Position numbers and translations under genes: made by a program
In this document: in pieces, positions 36,119 through 43,992 of the stretch
Layout of the letters: the number at the start of each line of letters is the position of its first letter
Position numbering within the stretch: the first letter of the stretch is position 1
Assembly: GCF_937127095.1 (NCBI RefSeq)
Contig: NZ_CAKZLP010000025.1
Coordinates: forward strand, 1 to 44,301
Origin: an uncultured Amphritea sp.
GTDB lineage: Bacteria > Pseudomonadota > Gammaproteobacteria > Pseudomonadales > Balneatricaceae
Length of the DNA stretch: 44,301 nucleotides
Direction of reading: 5' to 3'
Notes under the pieces: model-generated
Seen by the model: the letters and a program-made list of their open reading frames with translations, nothing else
Told to the model about the DNA's origin: nothing
The model's database searches: none

Positions 36119-36550
36119 ATGCTATCCATTAAACGTCTGTGTCAGTCTGAAGCCCGGGTATTAATCGCCGGTGCCGTCCAAAAAGCGGAACAGATCGGTG
36201 TGCCCATGTGTATCGCCATTACCGATGAATCCGGCAACCTGATCGCTTTTGAGCGTATGGATGGCGGTAAGGTTCATAGTATTACCATCTCTCAGGACAA
36301 AGCCTTTACCGCAGCATCGGCACGCAAAGGAACTCATGAGTATAACCAGGCCTGCATCCCCGGCAGTGATAATCATCTGTTTGGCATCCATACTGCATTG
36401 GGTGGTCGTCTGTGTATTGTCGGTGGTGGACTGCCCATCATTGTAGAGGGTGAAGTCATCGGTGGAATTGGCCTGAGTTCTGGCTCACCGGCTCAGGATA
36501 TGAGTTGTGCACAGGCAGGTATTGATCACTTCATGCAGGCTTACATGTAA
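36119..36550 (+). CDS. glcG: GlcG/HbpS-family (DUF336) protein
   Basis: 143 residues of the heme-degrading-like DUF336 fold. Seen: the N-terminal AGAVQKAEQIGVPMCIAITDESGNLIAFERMDGG, SITISQDKAFTAASARKGTHEY, and C-terminal GGLPIIVEGEVIGGIGLSSGSPAQD. In E. coli glcG lies in the glc operon with unproven function, and the same association holds here. AGGAG about 10 bases before the ATG. It precedes glcD by 40 bases. Confidence 0.9.
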   Translation: MLSIKRLCQSEARVLIAGAVQKAEQIGVPMCIAITDESGNLIAFERMDGGKVHSITISQDKAFTAASARKGTHEYNQACIPGSDNHLFGIHTALGGRLCIVGGGLPIIVEGEVIGGIGLSSGSPAQDMSCAQAGIDHFMQAYM

Positions 36551-36590
36551 GCGATGGGTAATACGTCACTATGATCGGCGGAGCAACACT

Positions 36591-38045
36591 ATGAGTAATC
36601 ACAACCAACCTGATAAAGCGGAACTCTGCAGCTTATTTCGCCGCTTCATCGCTCCGGAGTTTGTCATTTCTGATGCGGAAACACTGAAGCCATACGAATG
36701 TGATGGCCTGTCCATGTATTGTGAAATGCCATTAATCGTCGTTCTGCCTGAAACGGTGGATCAGGTACAGGAGGTGCTCCGCATCTGTCACCGCTATCAG
36801 ATCCCCGTGGTCGCACGCGGCGCAGGTACCGGCTTATGCGCCGGAGCGATGCCAAATGCAACCGGTGTGGTGCTCTCGCTGGCCAAGTTTAACCACATCC
36901 TGGAAATAAACTCGCAGACCCGTACAGCCCGCTTACAGCCCGGCGTCAGAAACCTGGCAATCAGTGAAGCCGCTGCCGAGTATGGCCTCTACTATGGGCC
37001 TGACCCGTCCTCACAGATTGCCTGTACGATCGGCGGCAATGTCGCTGAAAACTCGGGGGGAGTTCATTGCCTGAAATACGGCCTGACAGTACACAATATC
37101 CTCAGCGTCGAAATGATTACGGTCGAGGGAGATAAGATCTTGCTTGGCAGTGATGGACTGGATAGCTGCGGTCTCGATCTGATGGCGCTGATTACCGGGT
37201 CAGAGGGTCTGTTAGGTGTCATTACAGAGATCCAGGTTAAGTTGTTGCCGATCCCTGAAAAAGCTCAGGTCGTGATGGCTGCATTTGATACGGTACAACA
37301 GGCTGGCGATGCGGTAGGCGGCATTATATCTAACGGTATTATTCCTGCGGGGCTGGAGATGATGGATACCCATGCTATCCAGGCAGCCGAAGATTTTGCC
37401 CGGGCAGGCTATCCGAAAGGAGCGCAGGCACTATTACTCTGCGAACTCGACGGCACAACAGAAGAGGTTCAGGAATATATTGAGCAGGTTGAAAAGCTGT
37501 TCCTCACCTATGGCGCGACCTCCATCCGGACTTCGCAGACTGAAGCCGAGCGCGCGTTGCTGTGGAAAGGACGCAAGTCAGCATTCCCTGCGGTGGGGCG
37601 GATATCGCCGGACTACTACTGTATGGACGGTACCATTCCCCGCAGCCAGTTAGCCCATGTTCTGACTGAGATGCAGACGATGTCAGAGCACTACCAACTG
37701 CGGGTTGCCAACGTCTTTCATGCGGGTGACGGCAACCTTCACCCGTTAATTCTGTTTGATGCAAACGTACCGGGAGAGTTTGAAAAAACAGAGGAGTTCG
37801 GCGGCAAAATTCTGGAACTTTGTGTTGCCGTCGGCGGCTGTATAACCGGCGAGCACGGGGTTGGAATTGAAAAGATACGCCAGATGCCGGTGCAATTTAA
37901 TCAACAGGAGCTGCAACAGTTTAATGCCATTAAAGAGGCATTCGACCCCAAAGGCACCCTCAATCCTGGTAAAGGCATTCCAACCCTGCGACGCTGTCAG
38001 GAATACCGGTCAATAGAGCCGTCGGAGGAAGTCAATCATGGCTGA
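36591..38045 (+). CDS. glcD: Glycolate oxidase subunit GlcD (FAD-binding)
   Basis: Start at ATG 36591, with GGCGGAG ending 7 bases upstream; a longer reading frame overlaps glcG but lacks this signal. 484 residues. FAD-binding type 4 domain: VVLPETVDQVQEVLRICHRYQIPVVARGAGTGLCAGAMP (about 48-87), DPSSQIACTIGGNVAENSGGVHCLKYG. The FAD-oxidase C-terminal domain has HAGDGNLHPLILFD and TGEHGVGIEK. With GlcE and GlcF it oxidises glycolate (or D-lactate) to glyoxylate and passes electrons to quinone at the membrane. Ends overlapping glcE by 8 bases. Confidence 0.96.
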   Translation: MSNHNQPDKAELCSLFRRFIAPEFVISDAETLKPYECDGLSMYCEMPLIVVLPETVDQVQEVLRICHRYQIPVVARGAGTGLCAGAMPNATGVVLSLAKFNHILEINSQTRTARLQPGVRNLAISEAAAEYGLYYGPDPSSQIACTIGGNVAENSGGVHCLKYGLTVHNILSVEMITVEGDKILLGSDGLDSCGLDLMALITGSEGLLGVITEIQVKLLPIPEKAQVVMAAFDTVQQAGDAVGGIISNGIIPAGLEMMDTHAIQAAEDFARAGYPKGAQALLLCELDGTTEEVQEYIEQVEKLFLTYGATSIRTSQTEAERALLWKGRKSAFPAVGRISPDYYCMDGTIPRSQLAHVLTEMQTMSEHYQLRVANVFHAGDGNLHPLILFDANVPGEFEKTEEFGGKILELCVAVGGCITGEHGVGIEKIRQMPVQFNQQELQQFNAIKEAFDPKGTLNPGKGIPTLRRCQEYRSIEPSEEVNHG

Positions 38046-39096
38046 TATTTCACCACAGATACAGCAACAGATACTCGATGCGCGTCGGGATAAGCGTCAG
38101 TTGAACATCGTTGCCGGAAACAGCAAACCCTTTATGGGACGCCAGACTCATGCTGACACGCTCAACGTTTCACAGCACCGCGGAATTATCAGTTATCAAC
38201 CGGTAGAGCTGGTATTAACCGCCCGCTCAGGCACACCGCTGACAGAGATTGAAGCATTGCTGGATGAGCATAATCAGATGCTGGCGTTTGAGCCCCCCCG
38301 TTTTTCTGCGCACTCAACCATTGGCGGGACTCTGGCCTGCAACCTGTCAGGGCCTGGCAGACCATGGTCGGGCTCGATACGGGACCATATATTGGGTGTG
38401 CGCCTGATTAACGGTTTGGGTGAACATCTTAAGTTTGGTGGACAGGTGATGAAGAACGTCGCGGGATACGACGTTTCACGACTGCAGGCGGGTGCCATGG
38501 GAACCCTGGGAGTGCTGACCGAAGTGAGCTTAAAAGTTCTGCCAAAACCCGCGGCGGTGAGCACACTGAGTTGGGAGCTAGAGGCAAAACAAGCGATCCG
38601 CATGATGAACGAACTGGCGGGAAAACCTAAACCGATATCTGCCGCCTGCTGGATTGAAGGCCGGTTGTATATCCGGTTGTCAGGTGCTCAGTCTGCAGTC
38701 GATGCGACCATCAAAGAGTGGCATGGCAGTGAGGAGCCCGATGCCGATAATCTTTGGCTGGCACTGCGTGATCAGCAGTTAAGTGCTTTTCAAAGCACTG
38801 ACCCGTTATGGCGTCTCTCAATCAATGCCGCGGCTGACGTTGCACCACTGGATCACCTCTCGATTATAGACTGGGGCGGGGCGCAACGCTGGTATCGCGG
38901 TCATCAGGATAAATATGAGATGGAAACACTGGCGGAACGCGCAGGCGGACAAGTTTCGCTGTACACCGGTGGTGACCGGACAGCGGATGTGTTTCACCAA
39001 CCGGTACCGGCCTTGCAGGAAATTCAGAAGCGGATTAAAGCCTCTTTCGACCCTGACGGAATCCTCAATAGTGGTCGCTTATATAGTTGGATGTAA
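38038..39096 (+). CDS. glcE: Glycolate oxidase subunit GlcE
   Basis: 352 residues, a shorter FAD-binding type 4 protein lacking the full C-terminal domain. Seen: RGIISYQPVELVLTARSGTPLTEIEALL, GGTLACNLSGPGRPWSGSIRDHILGVRLINGLGE and GGQVMKNVAGYDVSRLQAGAMGTLGVLTEVSLKVLP, the GlcE hallmark. C-terminal RIKASFDPDGILNSGRLY resembles the end of GlcD. The start overlaps the glcD stop by 8 bases, so translation is probably coupled. Thirteen bases separate it from glcF. Confidence 0.95.
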   Translation: MADISPQIQQQILDARRDKRQLNIVAGNSKPFMGRQTHADTLNVSQHRGIISYQPVELVLTARSGTPLTEIEALLDEHNQMLAFEPPRFSAHSTIGGTLACNLSGPGRPWSGSIRDHILGVRLINGLGEHLKFGGQVMKNVAGYDVSRLQAGAMGTLGVLTEVSLKVLPKPAAVSTLSWELEAKQAIRMMNELAGKPKPISAACWIEGRLYIRLSGAQSAVDATIKEWHGSEEPDADNLWLALRDQQLSAFQSTDPLWRLSINAAADVAPLDHLSIIDWGGAQRWYRGHQDKYEMETLAERAGGQVSLYTGGDRTADVFHQPVPALQEIQKRIKASFDPDGILNSGRLYSWM

Positions 39097-39109
39097 TGGC
39101 AGATAGTCT

Positions 39110-40321
39110 ATGAAAACAAATTTAATATCTTACTATCAGGAAAGCCCGGAAGGACGTGAAGCTGAAGCGATTCTGCGTAGCTGTGTGCACTGTGGTTTTT
39201 GTACTGCAACCTGTCCGACATATCAGGAACTGAACGACGAGCGGGACGGCCCCAGGGGTCGGATCTACCTGATAAAGCAGTTGCTGGAAGGCGGTGAAGT
39301 GACGGAGAAAACCAGAACACACCTGGACCGCTGCCTGACGTGCCGTAGCTGTGAAACCACCTGCCCTTCAGGGGTTCAGTATGGCCGACTGGTGGATTTT
39401 GGCCGGGCAGAACTGGAGAAAAAGCTGGACCGGCCGCTGACTGAGAAAAGTCTTCGCTGGACGTTACGCAAAGTATTACCCAGGCCTGCTCTGTTTGGTT
39501 TCCTGCTGAAAACAGGACAACTGTTCAGGCCACTATTGCCACAGGCAGTGAAAACTAAACTACCGCCAAAACGTCAGGCCATCAATCCGTGGCCAGCACA
39601 GCATCATTCACGCATTATGCTGGCACTGGCGGGGTGTGCTCAACCCAGTGCGACACCGGCGACCAACGTGGCCGCAGCCCGGGTGCTGGACAAATTAGGG
39701 ATAACTCTGGTAGAGCAACGGGATGCAGGCTGCTGTGGCGCAGTGAGCTATCACCTTGGCGCTCATGCTGAGGGGAAGGACTTCATGCGACGTAATATTG
39801 ATGCCTGGTGGCCGGCTATTGAAGCGGGAGCTGAAGCCCTGGTGATGACAGCGTCTGGCTGCGGCGCCATGGTGCAGGAATATGGCCATGCCTTACGCAA
39901 CGATCCTGAATATGCGGAAAAAGCGCATCGTATCAGTGCGATGACAAAGGATATTAGCGAAATATTGTTAGCCGAGGACCTCTCAAAACTGAATCTGCAA
40001 CCCGCTGACGAAAGAGTTGCTGTTCACTGCCCCTGTACGTTGCAGCATGCAATGCAACAAGGTGAAGCGGTAGAGCAGATTCTCAAAGCCACTGGATTTA
40101 ATCTGGCGAAGACCAAAGAAAAACATCTCTGCTGCGGCTCCGCAGGCACCTACTCTATTTTACAGCCGCAGCTCAGCCAAAAGCTTTTGAGCAATAAGAT
40201 TAAAGCGCTAACCGGCGACAATCCGGACAAGATAGTGACATCGAACGTGGGTTGTCAGTTACATCTGGAGAGCAAAGCAGCCGTGCCGGTAAAACACTGG
40301 ATAGAGTTATTAGATCAATGA
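39110..40321 (+). CDS. glcF: Glycolate oxidase iron-sulfur subunit GlcF
   Basis: 403 residues. Two [4Fe-4S] ferredoxin motifs: Cys25-Cys28-Cys31-Cys35 (SCVHCGFCTATCP) and Cys75-Cys78-Cys81-Cys85 (RCLTCRSCETTCP). Two CCG-type domains follow: LAGCAQP...DAGCCGAVSYHLG and VHCPCTLQHAM...LCCGSAGTYS, cysteine-rich regions typical of GlcF and HdrB-like proteins. It carries electrons from GlcD/E to the quinone pool. A 7-pair GC hairpin and a further small gene follow. Confidence 0.95.
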   Translation: MKTNLISYYQESPEGREAEAILRSCVHCGFCTATCPTYQELNDERDGPRGRIYLIKQLLEGGEVTEKTRTHLDRCLTCRSCETTCPSGVQYGRLVDFGRAELEKKLDRPLTEKSLRWTLRKVLPRPALFGFLLKTGQLFRPLLPQAVKTKLPPKRQAINPWPAQHHSRIMLALAGCAQPSATPATNVAAARVLDKLGITLVEQRDAGCCGAVSYHLGAHAEGKDFMRRNIDAWWPAIEAGAEALVMTASGCGAMVQEYGHALRNDPEYAEKAHRISAMTKDISEILLAEDLSKLNLQPADERVAVHCPCTLQHAMQQGEAVEQILKATGFNLAKTKEKHLCCGSAGTYSILQPQLSQKLLSNKIKALTGDNPDKIVTSNVGCQLHLESKAAVPVKHWIELLDQ

Positions 40322-40328
40322 TACAGAC

Positions 40329-40347
40329 GCGGGGCTGCCTGCCCCGC
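40329..40347 (+). other. GC-rich hairpin between glcF and the next gene
   Basis: GCGGGGC (40329-40335), loop TGCCT, GCCCCGC (40341-40347), 7 bases after the glcF stop and just before the GGAG at 40349. No T tract, so it is not a standard terminator; it may protect the upstream mRNA or limit ribosome access to the next gene. Confidence 0.55.
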
Positions 40348-40359
40348 CGGAGCAGAAAC

Positions 40360-40887
40360 ATGAAATTCTATAGCTGTTCTGAATTGAGTCATAATGCTGG
40401 CGATAATCCGCAGGAAAACCACAAATTAAACTCAGATCTGCATAAGTTTGACCTGCTACTTTTATCATCAGGGCTGGCTAACGATGTGGTCAACGGTGCC
40501 GCATGTTGTTTCACCCGGCAGGGGCTGAGAGTTCGATCACTCTCCTATGCAGAAGAGGTTGAACTCAACAACCCCGGTTTGCTACTCGATAACGTGAAAT
40601 CATCAAGAATGCTGGTCCACCTGCTCCCCAACAAGATCACCATTCCAGGCTGGCTATGGTTACATATGGGAATTCATGAGGGACGCTCCCCCGGTTCTGT
40701 CGCCATCATGCCCGTTGTAACAACGCAGCTGGAAGCGGTTAATGGGGCACTCTTAGCGGGCCTGACCCTGATAGCCCATACAGACGCGGGAGAACAGCAT
40801 AACCCCTGTCTGACTGAAGCATTGCAAACCGTCGTCACGCCTGAAATATTCGCTTTGCAAAAAAGCTGCTGGGGGCTGGCGACCTGA
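40360..40887 (+). CDS. Uncharacterised 175-residue protein at the end of the glc operon
   Basis: I do not recognise this gene. The start is ATG 40360, with GGAG 7 bases upstream; a longer frame into glcF has no such signal. No signal peptide or membrane helix. The N-terminal 28 residues are polar. Residues 30-125 alternate beta and alpha segments in Rossmann-like style: FDLLLLSSG, helix, GLRVRSLSY, then SSRMLVHLLPN, a Trp-rich stretch PGWLWLHMG, and GSVAIMPVV. This order loosely resembles TIR or related flavodoxin-like folds, but the residue at the usual TIR catalytic Glu would be His102, so activity is doubtful. Its 38-base spacing from glcF suggests the same transcript. Function unknown. 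Confidence 0.6.
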   Translation: MKFYSCSELSHNAGDNPQENHKLNSDLHKFDLLLLSSGLANDVVNGAACCFTRQGLRVRSLSYAEEVELNNPGLLLDNVKSSRMLVHLLPNKITIPGWLWLHMGIHEGRSPGSVAIMPVVTTQLEAVNGALLAGLTLIAHTDAGEQHNPCLTEALQTVVTPEIFALQKSCWGLAT

Positions 40888-41153
40888 GTATTTTATTAGA
40901 AACTCATACCTCTTAATGTCCCCCTTTTGCGCAGGTGGGACAGTATAATAATTCGTTTTCCCCCTTCGCGGCTAACGACTGCTAGCCATAGCAACTGACA
41001 CTATCCGACCGTTAATCTTCTGGTGAGTTGCTTGAAATTACTAGATTGAATACTATTGGAATCGTGTTCACCTGAGCTGATTTCATTGTTTTAGAGACTC
41101 GGTTAACGTCCAACTCCGCGGTTTTAACCCGTACCATAAACTGGAGTAATCAA
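40888..41153. other. Intergenic region before PAS-GGDEF-EAL gene
   Basis: 266 bases without a supported gene. A TATAAT is present at 40944-40949 but has no -35 at proper distance and would leave a leader of about 200 bases. I see no terminator for the glc operon and no clear operator. Confidence 0.3.
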
Positions 41154-42908
41154 TTGATCAAAGATCACCAGGATCGGATCGAAGAAGCCCTCCAGCTATC
41201 TGAGAGGCAGCGCATTGAGACTCAACGTTTGTCCGGTGTCGGGTTTTGGGAACTCAATCATAAAGCGAACACGTTGTACTGGTCCGAAGAGATATTCTCC
41301 ATCTACGGCATCGATCCGCACAACTTTGAACCCGACTACACTATTTTTGCCAATCTTATTTTCGATGATGATCGTGAGATGGTCGAAAGTGCGTTTCACG
41401 CCTCAGTAGCCGATGGAACCGAATACAGTATCCGCTACAGAGTCAAATGCGACGCAGATGTTAAATGGATCGAGGCAAAAGGACTGACCTACTACGATGA
41501 GTCCAACAATCCAGAACGCTCGATCGGTACTGCACAAGATATATCCGAGATTATTAAGGTGCAGCAAGAAAACGAATTTCTTGCGAAACATGACGCCCTC
41601 ACCGGCCTGCCGAATCGCAGCTTATTCTCAGACCGTTTTGAAATGGCATTGAACTATGCTGAGCGGCATAACAACCGTTTAGCCGTACTATTTATTGATC
41701 TCGACAATTTCAAGGAAATCAACGACCGTCACGGACATGAAATTGGCGATCAAATTTTAAAAGCGGTGGCCAACCAGCTCGCGTCAAGTGCGCGTAAGTA
41801 CGATACGTTTGCGAGAATGGGAGGCGACGAATTCGTTGGACTCCTTGCTATTGAGCAACGCATCGACGTCGAAAAAACGGTGCATCGGGTTAAGAAATCT
41901 ATTGAACGTAGCTATCTGACTGATGTCGGCCCTTTAGAAATCGAGGCGAGTATTGGCGTCACACTTTTCCCCGACGATCATGAGGAAGCCGATGCTCTTT
42001 TGCGCCATGCTGATCATGCTATGTACACCGCAAAGGAAGAAGGGCGATCGCGTATTCGATTTTTTGATAGCAAGATTCATCACACTAACGTATCCAGACA
42101 TGAGCTGCTTGGTAAGATCAAGCAAGCAATTGCTGATAATCAGTTTCAGTTGTACTACCAACCCAAAATATCTCTGAAAACAGGTCAAATCGAAGGCGTA
42201 GAAACCCTTCTACGCTGGTTTCCAAATAACAAACCTTTCCCTCCGGCCAAGATTATCGAGGCGATTAGTGGCACATCTTTAGAGTGGCAGCTAGATATCT
42301 GGGTGTTTACAAGACTACTATCGGAGTTAACCTCTCTTCGCAAAACAAGCCCACACCTTTCCGTCAGTATAAACTTCAATCAGAGTACCATTGAGAATGA
42401 CGCTCTTCCGGAGCGATTAGCAGCGATACTCGCAGCCCATGGTCAACAGGCAGAGGGGCTGGAAATCGAAATTCTCGAAGTCGCGTCTATCAGAGAATTC
42501 GAAAAGACAAACCATATTCTGGAGCGGTGTAAGCAGCTCGGATTTACAACGTCCCTTGACGACTTCGGGACGGGGTACTCCTCACTCACTTATTTTCATG
42601 CATTACCCGTGGACACGCTCAAGATAGACCAGCGCTTCATAAAGAATTTATTACTCGATAGCAGGAGTCTTGCACTGACAAAGAGCATACTGGCGCTGGC
42701 TAAGGCAAATGAGCGAGAAGTCGTCGCTGAAGGTGTTGAATCCTATGCGATTGCAAGCAAACTTTTGGATTTAGGTTGCGATTACGCACAAGGCTTTGGA
42801 ATCGCCCGCCCGATGTCGCGATTAGATTGGAGGTCATGGTCAAACAATTGGGACCCTCAACGATTTCTTAGCGCTATATCGCCTAGTCAGACACGCCACT
42901 CTGGCTGA
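41154..42908 (+). CDS. PAS-GGDEF-EAL protein, probable c-di-GMP turnover enzyme
   Basis: 584 residues from TTG at 41154, chosen because GGAG at 41143-41146 lies 7 bases upstream. No membrane helices. PAS domain (about 25-135, GVGFWELNHKANTLYWSEEIFSIYG begins it), GGDEF domain (about 143-305) with intact MGGDEF at 222-227, EAL domain (about 318-565) with ETL at 350-352, INFNQSTIEN, EILEVA in place of the usual ELTES, LDDFGTGYSSL, KIDQRFI, AEGVES and YAQGF. The catalytic Glu of ELTES is present as EILE but shifted in context, so phosphodiesterase activity is likely yet not certain. By eye the base composition is lower in G+C than its neighbours, which could reflect transfer. Confidence 0.88.
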   Translation: MIKDHQDRIEEALQLSERQRIETQRLSGVGFWELNHKANTLYWSEEIFSIYGIDPHNFEPDYTIFANLIFDDDREMVESAFHASVADGTEYSIRYRVKCDADVKWIEAKGLTYYDESNNPERSIGTAQDISEIIKVQQENEFLAKHDALTGLPNRSLFSDRFEMALNYAERHNNRLAVLFIDLDNFKEINDRHGHEIGDQILKAVANQLASSARKYDTFARMGGDEFVGLLAIEQRIDVEKTVHRVKKSIERSYLTDVGPLEIEASIGVTLFPDDHEEADALLRHADHAMYTAKEEGRSRIRFFDSKIHHTNVSRHELLGKIKQAIADNQFQLYYQPKISLKTGQIEGVETLLRWFPNNKPFPPAKIIEAISGTSLEWQLDIWVFTRLLSELTSLRKTSPHLSVSINFNQSTIENDALPERLAAILAAHGQQAEGLEIEILEVASIREFEKTNHILERCKQLGFTTSLDDFGTGYSSLTYFHALPVDTLKIDQRFIKNLLLDSRSLALTKSILALAKANEREVVAEGVESYAIASKLLDLGCDYAQGFGIARPMSRLDWRSWSNNWDPQRFLSAISPSQTRHSG

Positions 42909-42981
42909 GGTGAATACTGGTCTTCTCCGGCGAGATTATTACAAACAGGGCTGGTAACCTGAGTATGTTATGCAAACAGCC

Positions 42982-43009
42982 TTGGGGAGTTGAGAATTCA
43001 ACTCCCCAA
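42982..43009. terminator. Twelve-pair hairpin between converging PAS-GGDEF-EAL and tsx genes
   Basis: TTGGGGAGTTGA (42982-42993), loop GAAT, TCAACTCCCCAA (42998-43009), a perfect stem. No T tract on either strand, so terminator function is plausible from its place but not certain. Confidence 0.5.
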
Positions 43010-43076
43010 TGACTGATTGGATAACCACTAAAAAGGGATAATAAATGGGGGAGAAAATGTGGCAAGTGATGCCGAA

Positions 43077-43787
43077 TCAGAAATGCCACTTCAGCAGTAA
43101 CGATGGATTTCGCTCATCCGCCCCGTCAATACCATATTTGTTGGTCCAGTGTGAGTACTCAATGCCAACATAAACGGGAGCTGCAGTACCAATCAGTTTA
43201 CCTGCGTTCCACTTCAGCTGAGAGGTAAAATTAGTTTCTGCTGCGTGGTCATCCTCTTTGCTGGACCAATCGATAAAACCATCATAGAGAAACTCTGCAT
43301 CACTGATACTGAAAGGCACACCCCAGGTTAATGTCATCATGACATCGTCGGATGTGTTGTCATTACTCACCTGATAAATGTTAGCGTTAGCATATTGAAA
43401 ACCCGGAAGATCAAGACTCACGCCGACACCTCCCATATAGTTGTCAAAACCGTCGCCACTCTCCCAGGTGCCCGCCAGGAAAACATCCTTCACCAGACCG
43501 AAAGAGAGATCGGCTCCTGTCACATAACCCAAGCTCAGACGCGGCGAAAACTCAAAATAGGTAGAGGTATCACCAACATCGGACTCCTGGCGATCTACAA
43601 AGAAGAACGTATCCCCCCAGTCATGACCGCTGGCATGCTCTACAGTGATAGTCTGCTGGTCGGGGTCAACCACCTCAAAGTGACTTCCTTTCACGTAGCT
43701 AAGACTAAAATCGCTCCACAACTGTTTAGCGGATGCCCCGGTTGATACCAAGGCACAACAAAGAGTACACATTAGTTTTATTTTCAT
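43077..43787 (-). CDS. tsx: Tsx/OmpK-family nucleoside-specific outer-membrane channel
   Basis: 236 residues. Signal peptide about 1-20, ending GASA. The mature protein starts KQLWSDFSLSYVKGSHF and shows alternating aromatic beta strands, ending in the outer-membrane signature terminal Phe (LLLKWHF). DYMGG-type segment FDNYMGGVGVSLDLPGFQYANANIY and IGTAAPVYVGIEYSHWTNKYGIDG match the OmpK/Tsx family of 12-stranded nucleoside channels. AGAGAGG is 6 bases upstream of the ATG. It has its own promoter overlapped by a palindrome. It faces the PAS-GGDEF-EAL gene. Confidence 0.88.
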   Translation of the reverse strand: MKIKLMCTLCCALVSTGASAKQLWSDFSLSYVKGSHFEVVDPDQQTITVEHASGHDWGDTFFFVDRQESDVGDTSTYFEFSPRLSLGYVTGADLSFGLVKDVFLAGTWESGDGFDNYMGGVGVSLDLPGFQYANANIYQVSNDNTSDDVMMTLTWGVPFSISDAEFLYDGFIDWSSKEDDHAAETNFTSQLKWNAGKLIGTAAPVYVGIEYSHWTNKYGIDGADERNPSLLLKWHF

Positions 43788-43840
43788 TTTTAACCTCTCT
43801 AATTATTTTTATTCGAGTCAATCTATGCATCGACTAAAAG

Positions 43841-43870
43841 ATATTAGATTCTTTTTTACCACCTGGTAAA
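43841..43870 (-). promoter_or_regulatory. Promoter of tsx with palindromic operator over the -35
   Basis: On the minus strand, TTTACC (43870-43865) serves as -35 and TAATAT (43846-43841) as -10 at 18 bases. The -35 lies inside the perfect palindrome TTTACCA-CC-TGGTAAA (43855-43870, plus-strand reading), implying repressor control. Confidence 0.55.
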
Positions 43871-43899
43871 CACATCTTTATAACCAAATACCGATATGA

Positions 43900-43920
43900 T
43901 TACTTAACTAGATTAAGTAA
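43900..43920. repeat. AT-rich inverted repeat upstream of tsx
   Basis: TTACTTAA (43900-43907), CTAGA, TTAAGTAA (43913-43920), perfect 8-base arms, with a further TACTTAA at 43922-43928. It is upstream of the tsx promoter and could be a second regulator site. Confidence 0.5.
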
Positions 43921-43929
43921 ATACTTAAC

Positions 43930-43958
43930 AAAAAAAATGCCTGGATAGTCCCAGGCAT
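43930..43958 (-). terminator. Intrinsic terminator of the CofG gene
   Basis: Read on the minus strand, ATGCCTGG, a 6-base loop and CCAGGCAT (arms 43951-43958 and 43937-43944) are followed by a run of T (the A run 43930-43936 on the plus strand). It lies 34 bases after the stop codon at 43993. Confidence 0.88.
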
Positions 43959-43992
43959 AAAGGTCAGTGAAGAACACTTAAAACGTTAAAAA

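Noticed and set aside
36507..36590. N-terminal extension of GlcD overlapping glcG
   Set aside because: ATG 36591 has a well-spaced GGCGGAG and gives the expected GlcD N-terminus; the extension lacks similarity to the family.
40252..40359. Extension of the last glc-operon gene into glcF
   Set aside because: The extension is out of frame with glcF coding, includes the intercistronic hairpin, and ATG 40360 has GGAG at 7 bases.
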